Source: Pterois miles
Lineage: Eukaryota; Chordata; Actinopteri; Perciformes; Scorpaenidae
Direction: 5' to 3'
Length of the DNA stretch: 64,000 bases
Assembly: GCA_947000775.1 (NCBI GenBank)
Contig: CAMQGK010000638.1
Coordinates: 26,947,501 to 27,011,500, forward strand
Part shown: one piece after another, positions 57,753-64,000 of the stretch
Position numbering within the stretch: the stretch's first letter is position 1
Layout: every line of letters starts with the position of its first letter
Position numbers and translations under genes: made by a program
The notes under the pieces: model-generated
Seen by the model: only the letters and a program-made list of their open reading frames with translations
What the model was told of the DNA's origin: nothing
Database searches by the model: none

Positions 57753-58120
57753 ACAGTACAATCAGCAACTCATTAGAGTACCATTAACTTACGACCAAGT
57801 CAAAAAGGGAAAGTAAGACAATGAGTAAGTAACTATTCAAAGTAACTGCCAAAATTACCTAAAATGATCATGTTTTTAGCACATATAAGTAACCTGACTG
57901 GCTTAACGTGGTACAAAATAACATGATATTCTCTATCAGACTCAGTATTGTTATGTTTTTCTCTTCCTGCTGGTTAGTTTTGCTCTAAATCATCACAGAC
58001 TGACTCAAACAGCCTCCTCTGGCTGCCATCTGGAGGCTGGAGGTTAGCTTTAGGATTAGCTTCAGGTTCGGAGGTACTGAGGGAAAGTTGGTGTTGAGCG
58101 TCCTCAGAAGTGTCTCTGTG
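57753..58120. other. No gene recognised
   Basis: Single-copy sequence. No feature. Confidence 0.4.
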
Positions 58121-58123
58121 CAG

Positions 58124-58184
<61 letters not shown>
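58121..58184. repeat. (TG)n microsatellite
   Basis: About 31 uninterrupted TG units. Confidence 0.97.
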
Positions 58185-58185
<1 letters not shown>

Positions 58186-58372
58186 ATGCTGGCGGCGGGT
58201 CAGGACGAGGTGGCGGCGGCAGCGTGGCGGTCTGCTGGGTAATCCTGTCCTTGGCAGGCGGAGAGGAGGAATCGCTCTTTAACTGCTCACCCTGACTGCT
58301 TAAAGAGGACCTCCACACACAGGGTTTCCTCAGCAGGACGGGAGGGGCGGGGCCGAGGGACGTTACATAATC
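58185..58372 (+). promoter_or_regulatory. GC-rich segment with Sp1 box and D-box
   Basis: GGGGCGGGGC at 58344-58353 is a consensus GC box. TTACATAA at 58363-58370 is the reverse of the PAR-bZIP D-box TTATGTAA. The preceding 150 bp are GC-rich (gaggtggcggcggcagcgtg). No TATA or exon is assignable. Confidence 0.3.
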
Positions 58373-58634
58373 AATACATCTGATAATGATAACGATGCTG
58401 TAAAGTTTTTTCAACAGAGGCTAAAAATGTAGTTTTTACTGACATCCAGTGGTTTAATTCCTCATTTTGCAGCAGTGATGTGTACTCTAGGACTGTGACA
58501 GAAGAAGTTATATTTTAAACCCTGATAAATGAAAATAAAAAACATTAATGCAGCTTTATTAGAGATACACACTAATGTAAAAGGGTTGCCTCAGTTATGG
58601 TATCAATTCTTGGTTTGCCGGTTCCTCTTGTGAA

Positions 58635-58745
58635 GTCTGTTTTATTTGTATAGGCCTAAATCACAAATCACAGTTCTGCCTCAGGAGGCTTTACAGTCTG
58701 TACAGGACACGACACCCTCTGTCCTTTACAGAGGAAGAGCAACAT
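58635..58745 (+). mobile_element. Dispersed repeat, same family as 53485-53625
   Basis: Shares tttatttgtataggcc, aatcacaaatcacagttctg, cctcaggaggctttacagtc and gacacgacaccctctgtcct. Confidence 0.7.
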
Positions 58746-58879
58746 GCTAATGCCTTAAAGGATTAATGATGATGAACTGTCCTTTATGTCTCTTCGTCTT
58801 CCTCCTCTTTCTTTTTTTCATCTTCCTCCTTCTTCCTTCGTTCTGGCTGATGTGCAGCAGCTATAATGTTAACTTTATT

Positions 58880-59130
58880 ACGCTACATGTCCACCAGATC
58901 CAGTGAGGACTCTAGGGGACGCGCCGCTCCGCTCAACTAGCTGTTCAAGTGGTGACGTTCATTGAATAAACCTGCCATTTCAGTCAGGAAACAACATGGC
59001 AGCCTGCTCATAACCTTTCTGTTATTCTGTCTAAACCACCAAAATCTGTCTGAAGACATTTGAGGTGAGAAATAGGCGATGCTGCTTTCATTTCAGAACT
59101 ATGTCACACAGTTTCACAGCTTGGTCCGAG
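58880..59130 (+). mobile_element. Dispersed repeat fragment
   Basis: Contains cagtgaggactctaggggac, ctgccatttcagtcaggaaa and gaggtgagaaataggcgatg. I recognise these from fish repeats. The 156-codon plus frame that starts at 59065 begins inside this repeat and is therefore not called. Confidence 0.5.
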
Positions 59131-59459
59131 TCTTGTGAGCCAGACGTGTTGAACTGGATGGGCTCATTTGACCCTCTCCAACTCACCGTAACACTCCCAG
59201 CATGCAGTGGGTGGCTGCTTCTCCTGCTTTCCTTGGAAATGAGTGATGAGATGCCCTCCATCAGTGGATCTGGTGGAAATGCCTCCACGCCTGCAGCTGT
59301 CACCAGAGGCGTTACAGTATGTTTTTGGGTTGTATCTGTTGACTATGAACTTCCTGCATGTGGCACCATCAAGGCTGCTGCTTTAGATCAACCTTCACAC
59401 ACCGGCGCTGTGTTTCCTCATCATGAATCACTGGATTATCCTGACATGAATGATGACGT

Positions 59460-59504
<45 letters not shown>

Positions 59505-60150
59505 GCCTCATGGGGCTTCACAGAGCTCACAGTAAATGCCACGACGATTGATCCCACACTTGAGTCCGGTGGAATCGATACTCTTTGTTTTGTGCTCACA
59601 GCGTCGCCCCGCTGCTCGCCTCCCCGCTGCTGTGAAAAGGCCTCTGAAGCCGCATTTAGGCCTCACATCAGGCTGCCGAAACCAAAACAAACGACTCCTG
59701 AGGGTCCAGTTCACTGCCTCTGAGCCGAGCAGGAAAACAGAAACTCTGAGAGAAAAAGCGACCTGATGGTTTCTGTAGCTGTCAGGAGGAGGTTTCATCT
59801 ACAGGACATGATGTTGGCGCTGATCCTTTCTGTCACACTCAGACTATGGCTTGTGTATCTTGTCTGGAGGTGAAGCTGAATCTCTACCTGAACCTCTCTA
59901 CAAGTGGATTTCTTGCTGATCAGAAAGACGATTAAACTCCTGAACTAATAATCAGGATCTCTGCTCTCTCCTCACATTCCTCCACATGTTACAGCTGCAG
60001 GATCCAGAGACAGAAGCTTTATGTGAAAGTCAGGAAAGGAAGGGTTCACATTTCTTCAGATATTTTTTAAACAATACTCACATGCCCATATGTACACTGA
60101 AACCGGTTTTGCTTGCTGTAATCATTTCTCCTGTTTATACTGACCATTAA
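59131..60150. other. No gene supported; CA array at 59466-59500
   Basis: A plus-strand frame to 59535 ends in the CA repeat. A GC-rich patch at 59600-59760 follows an acceptor-like ttttgtgctcacag without a clear donor. Confidence 0.35.
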
Positions 60151-61020
60151 CCCTCTGAGACCCACAATGGACCTGATTTTATCTTTTTTCAAGGGGTCCA
60201 GGGGGTCTTTAGGGGGAGATAGCAGGTCAACAGTAGATGTCACATAGAAGTGGTGAACATCTGAAAGCTGGAAACCTGAAGATTACTGCAAATTGAGATG
60301 CAGCTCAGCGCTGTGTGTCAAGTTGTTCTAGTTATAAATCAGAAATAATCACAAATATTAATAATAATTATTCCAAATGAATTGCAAACATGCTCAATTT
60401 GTTGCAGCAATTTTTGGGGTTGATACTATTTGTTTCAGAGATTTGGTGCCAAGTTTAACCATTTTTTTACTACTGAAGAATAGATAGAAAATACCAATCG
60501 TCCCTCCAAAATACCACATTAAGTCACCAAGACCTTGACGAGCACCATGGAAAAAGCCATGCTGTGATTTGGGATCAAAAACTGTTGACATTTGGAGATT
60601 TCTGCAGGAACTGCATTTTTCTGCAACTGGATAGAGAGCACTTGTCTTGTGTAAACTGCACAGAAACCTCCTTATTGTTAGTCTATCTAGTAAAGCCATC
60701 CATCCTCTGAATGCTCCAGGTCTCTAGTTTGTGGCTGTAACGTTTCATGAGGCTGTGATTATCGTAGAGGTCACCAAAGGTCATTGTATACAGTGAGGTC
60801 AAGTTTCAAATCATGGATCCACTACAATGAAATGGCTCCTGTTGGGCTCTTTGGGTGTAATTCAAGACTGTCTGAGGACCCCAGTATGCAGAAATATTCA
60901 AACCCATCATTTTTAGAACATTTATACTGCATGAAAAACTGGATGTGATTATCATAAAAGGGGCTGTTTGTAAAAGGGAGACTCATGGGTACTTCTAGAA
61001 CCCATTTACATTCACATAAG
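60151..61020 (+). mobile_element. piggyBac-like element (family R5), second copy with R1 module
   Basis: Preceded by TTAA (60147-60150) and starts ccctctgagacccac like 30471. The two copies share gccatgctgtgatttggga, tccatcctctgaatgctcca and ggtcaccaaaggtcatt. The R1-derived module (gattatcataaa, aacccatttacattcaca) follows at the same place. It is truncated on the right. An extra block at 60230-60480 is absent from the other copy. Confidence 0.7.
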
Positions 61021-61143
61021 TTGATGTGATGTCCGTCCTCATGCTCTGTTATGTCTCATAAGTTAATAATAATGGTAATATAATACATGGTGGACTTTCC
61101 ATCTCTGCTACAGAGGATTTATTTTTTTGTTTCGTTCTCTCAG

Positions 61144-61236
61144 AAGCTGAAGCAGCGATGGGAGCGACAGCAGCAGACCTCAGACCAGCCTGAGAGCAGA
61201 AACATCTGACAGAGCCTGAGACAGCACCAAGGCCAG
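61144..61236 (+). other. Candidate exon (93 nt), plus strand, unproven
   Basis: Strong acceptor (ttttttgtttcgttctctcag) and donor (ccag, GTGAGG). All frames contain a stop. One gives KLKQRWERQQQTSDQPESRN then TGA. It fits a terminal coding exon or a noncoding exon better than an internal coding one. No homology recognised. Confidence 0.3.
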
Positions 61237-62357
61237 GTGAGGTGACACCGAGTGGATGTACGCTGATCAAGTCAGAGACACGACTCCCGTCAGTCTGTCC
61301 GTCAGTCTGTCAGACGGTCTGGAGGTCGGTCAGTTATTTATCCCACGGCTGAAAGATTTTACTTTATTAAGTAATCTGTCAATAACTGAGACTTTAAAAG
61401 CTCATTTTCTTTAAATATGTCAGTGCATTAAATAGATTTTGTCTTGACAATATTGTCTATATCTGAACCTGAGCACACGTGAGCCAGATGATGACACCTG
61501 AGTCAACCTCGTCTACTGATGAAGACCATGCGATGCAATTAGAAAGCTCCAGAAAAAAGCCGACAAGAGAACTTTTTAAGTTTACTTTTTTCCCCATTTA
61601 TATTGTTTTTTGTATTGTTTTTTATTTTGCTGAAGGATTTCTTTACCTGCTTGAAGAAAATAAAGGACTAAAGAGCAGTGAATTGACTAGATAGAAACAG
61701 AAAGGTGAGACAGTTATTTGCAGTTTAGTGTTTATTTAGCAAGAATTGTCCCTTTTCACCAACACAGTGTAGATTTTTGCAGGAAAAGTCATGTAAAACA
61801 GTCACAAACTCTGTTAAAAAACTAGTAAGTAGACCTGGAGTTGGGATTATTTTGTTCACTCACCTAAAACTGGGACTTGTCCACAGGTTTATTTTTTAGG
61901 TGTATTTAGACCACGGCCACTGAAAACTGTTGGTCACACGTCCTGTCAGACCTCCAGGCTGCAGCTATTTTAAACGTTGTCTCCTCCGGCCGTCAGCTGA
62001 TTCGGACGTCCAGATTCACTCAATCATCACCTTTAAAATGTATTTTGCGTGGTTCTCACTGAGCTGCTATTTATTTTTCTGTTTTGGTTTTAATTGGCTG
62101 CACACATATCGTACATATATCTTAGCTCCAGACTCTGTAGCTAAGCCTCGCTGTTGCTTTCATCACCTACAGTTTAATCCTACATTCATTTAGAACTGCA
62201 GACAATCACCTGTGTGTGTACAGGTGTGTACAGCCACACTGTCCAGTCACCAAAAGTGAATCCACACCTTCCAGCGAATCAGATCTGAGAATTTTGCGCA
62301 GCCTTGGTATAAGAAACATTAAACACCTGGTGAATTTGGGAGGTTTCATAATGAAAA
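61237..62357. other. No gene recognised; degenerate Penelope-like tail near 61515
   Basis: 61519-61553 reads ctactgatgaagaccatgcg and atgcaattagaaagctcc. This resembles another Penelope-type tail with a CTGATGA...GAAA layout, but stem II is decayed. The remainder is single-copy. Confidence 0.35.
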
Positions 62358-62424
62358 TCCAGACTGAAAGAGGTTTTTCCCCTCAGAGTGCCGACCTCTC
62401 TATCTTCACCCTGAGCTGGTAAGA
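62358..62424 (+). other. Very weak microexon-like segment
   Basis: Acceptor ggtttttcccctcag at about 62375-62389, 32 nt (SADLSIFTLSW frame), then GTAAGA. Splice sites alone, with no other support. Confidence 0.15.
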
Positions 62425-62824
62425 AGCTTTTCTGTCCTCTTTTTACCATGTTGAATTAATTCATGAATAAAAGGCAGAATTAAATAGTCTGATAACCTCG
62501 TGTAACCTAACATAACCTTAATGAGTGTCAGCCACTTAAGTATAGAGGGACAGAATTAATGAAGGAAATGATGAATGAGTCGGCGGAAAAGACAAATTAA
62601 TCAATGAGAGAAGAAGAAAGGAAGGTGAGTGGGGAAAAAAATGAACTTAATTAGTTTCAATGTATTTACTGATGAGTATATAATGTTTTACAGGATGCCA
62701 CAATCAATAGTGGAAAGGTACACAGCACCGAGGACTTGTAAAACTCACAAATACAAAGAAAGTTCAATGATTATCAATGAGCTCAACCAGAGATTTAAAC
62801 ATATATAACCAGATGAAATTACAT
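62425..62824. other. No gene recognised
   Basis: AT-rich single-copy DNA. Confidence 0.4.
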
Positions 62825-63130
62825 AGATCTAAATAAATAAAATAATAAATAAATACCTAAAAATACATGCATTATAATAAGCAAATTAAAAATTAAAAAT
62901 AGATAAATGAATACATTTAAATAAGCCAGTTAAAATATTAAATTAACACAAACCAAAAATAATTAAATACTACAAATAAATAGAAAAAAACAGATAAATA
63001 AATAAACCCAAGTGGCCATAAAGACATTGATAAATAAATGCTTTAAAATATTACATTTAAATAAGTAAATTAAGATAAATAAATAAATAACTATAAACAA
63101 AAAAATAATTAAATACAAAAATAAAAATAT
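62825..63130 (+). repeat. Degenerate (TAAA)n tract
   Basis: Three hundred bases dominated by aaataaataaataa with interruptions and almost no G or C. Confidence 0.85.
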
Positions 63131-63884
63131 CCAGTAAATATATAGATATAGATAGATGCGATAATTATAAAGTTTTATGTGAGAAAATTAGATTGTAATT
63201 CCCCAGTGTATGATTTTTTTAACTATAATATTATTTAAAACAAAATTAAAAACTGTTTGTCTGAGTAAACAATTCTTTAAATGTCATTCTGTTTTTTCCT
63301 TTTTTAACAAATACATACTTCTTGTAGTGTGAACTAATAAACGTGAATGAAAACTCCCTCAGCCTGCCTCCGCAGCATCCATCCCATCTCATTTACCTCT
63401 CCTCACCTGGTTTCCTGCCAGTTGTCCCAGCATCCTCTCTGCGGAGCTGATTAGAGGCCCCTTCCTGTAACAGAGGACGAGACAAGGACGACACCCTCTC
63501 CGTCTGCCAGGAAAGCTCTTAGATTTAGTCGCCGTGGCCGAGGACGAGGAAGAGGCTGCAGCTCGATGAAGACGGATGGTCTAATCCTGTCAGGGGAAGG
63601 TGGGTTAAAATAGCAGCCAGGGAGGTGACAGACTGCAGTTAATGAGATAATCACAAACCGCTGTGGTTCTAGTGGTCATTTCTTTTTTGGTTTTACGTCA
63701 AGCGTTGACCTCTGGAGAGTCTCTGCCTTTTAGTTTGGGTTTTTTAGGCCTTGTGAGTGAGAGATTCAAACACCAACGAATTTCAAAGTGCCTCCTAAAA
63801 AATGATATCTTGTTTTTTTGTCCCCAAGTTAACAACTGTACAGTTTATTAAAGTGAGAACATACACTCTTTCCGTAGATCCATT
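63131..63884. other. No gene recognised
   Basis: AT-rich, then a moderately GC-rich part at 63360-63600 with no supported frame. Confidence 0.4.
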
Positions 63885-64000
63885 AAAATAGTTAATTGCA
63901 GTTAATCACATTAAAATGTGCATTAAAGGGAGATTTGTCACATATTTAATACTCTTATCAACACAGGAGTGGGCAAATTGCTGATATATGTAAATGTATG
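63885..64000 (-). mobile_element. Family R1 element, cut by window edge
   Basis: Reads aaagggagatttgtcacata, tttaatactcttatcaacac and gagtgggcaaattgctgata, the reverse of the R1 right half. Continues beyond the window. Confidence 0.75.

Noticed and set aside
59065..59535. 156-codon plus-strand frame
   Set aside because: Starts in a dispersed repeat and ends in a CA microsatellite.

Overview
The window reads as vertebrate nuclear DNA from a ray-finned fish, most likely a percomorph teleost. It has no dense coding, many dinucleotide and tetranucleotide arrays, tRNA-headed SINEs with GGAT tails, L2-type LINE remains, hAT, Tc1, PIF/Harbinger and piggyBac-like relics, and Penelope-like debris. 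Base composition, splice-site style and repeat repertoire all argue against a prokaryote, phage or plasmid. No rRNA, true tRNA, CRISPR array or operon was found.

The best gene signal is on the minus strand. A first coding exon ends at 48774 (start codon 48801-48799, strong Kozak context, residues MGCIGSRTI, an N-myristoylation/palmitoylation-type start). It is followed by a strong GTAAG donor. About 40.7 kb further along the gene, a 38-nt exon at 8082-8045 has a good polypyrimidine acceptor and a GTAA donor. Its phase fits exon 1 exactly and gives TVDAVPVQKDGDQ. The rest of the gene would lie beyond the left edge. I suspect an acylated-N-terminus family such as FAM131, but that is recollection and not proof. 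Most of 8.1-48.8 kb would then be a repeat-filled first intron. A 17-codon upstream ORF ends 6 nt before the start codon. The exon 1 leader is very purine-rich, and CpG-rich blocks lie near both exons.

Layout: 0-8 kb holds old repeats, a decayed A-rich minisatellite (1.0-1.5 kb), a CT array (3.9 kb) and a 1.3-kb TGGA satellite with a higher-order unit (5.96-7.26 kb). 8-15 kb holds exon 2, a CpG-rich block, an L2 relic and a duplicated noncoding element. 15-32 kb is dense nested transposon debris. 32-48 kb holds hAT transposase fragments with BED-finger remnants, SINEs, a Penelope-like fragment and a LINE reverse-transcriptase fragment. 48-50 kb is exon 1 and a Tc1 transposase N-terminus. 50-64 kb is repeat-rich flank with a few plus-strand exon-like segments of unproven status.

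The repeat archaeology is the most informative part. One TIR family, called R1 here, occurs about nine times. It shares an internal module with a piggyBac-like family and carries a TTAA-flanked element at the same internal site in two copies. Two SINE insertions have visible target-site duplications. Two, perhaps three, fragments retain hammerhead-like cores as described for Penelope-like elements. I saw no intact mobile element and no convincing undescribed multi-gene system.
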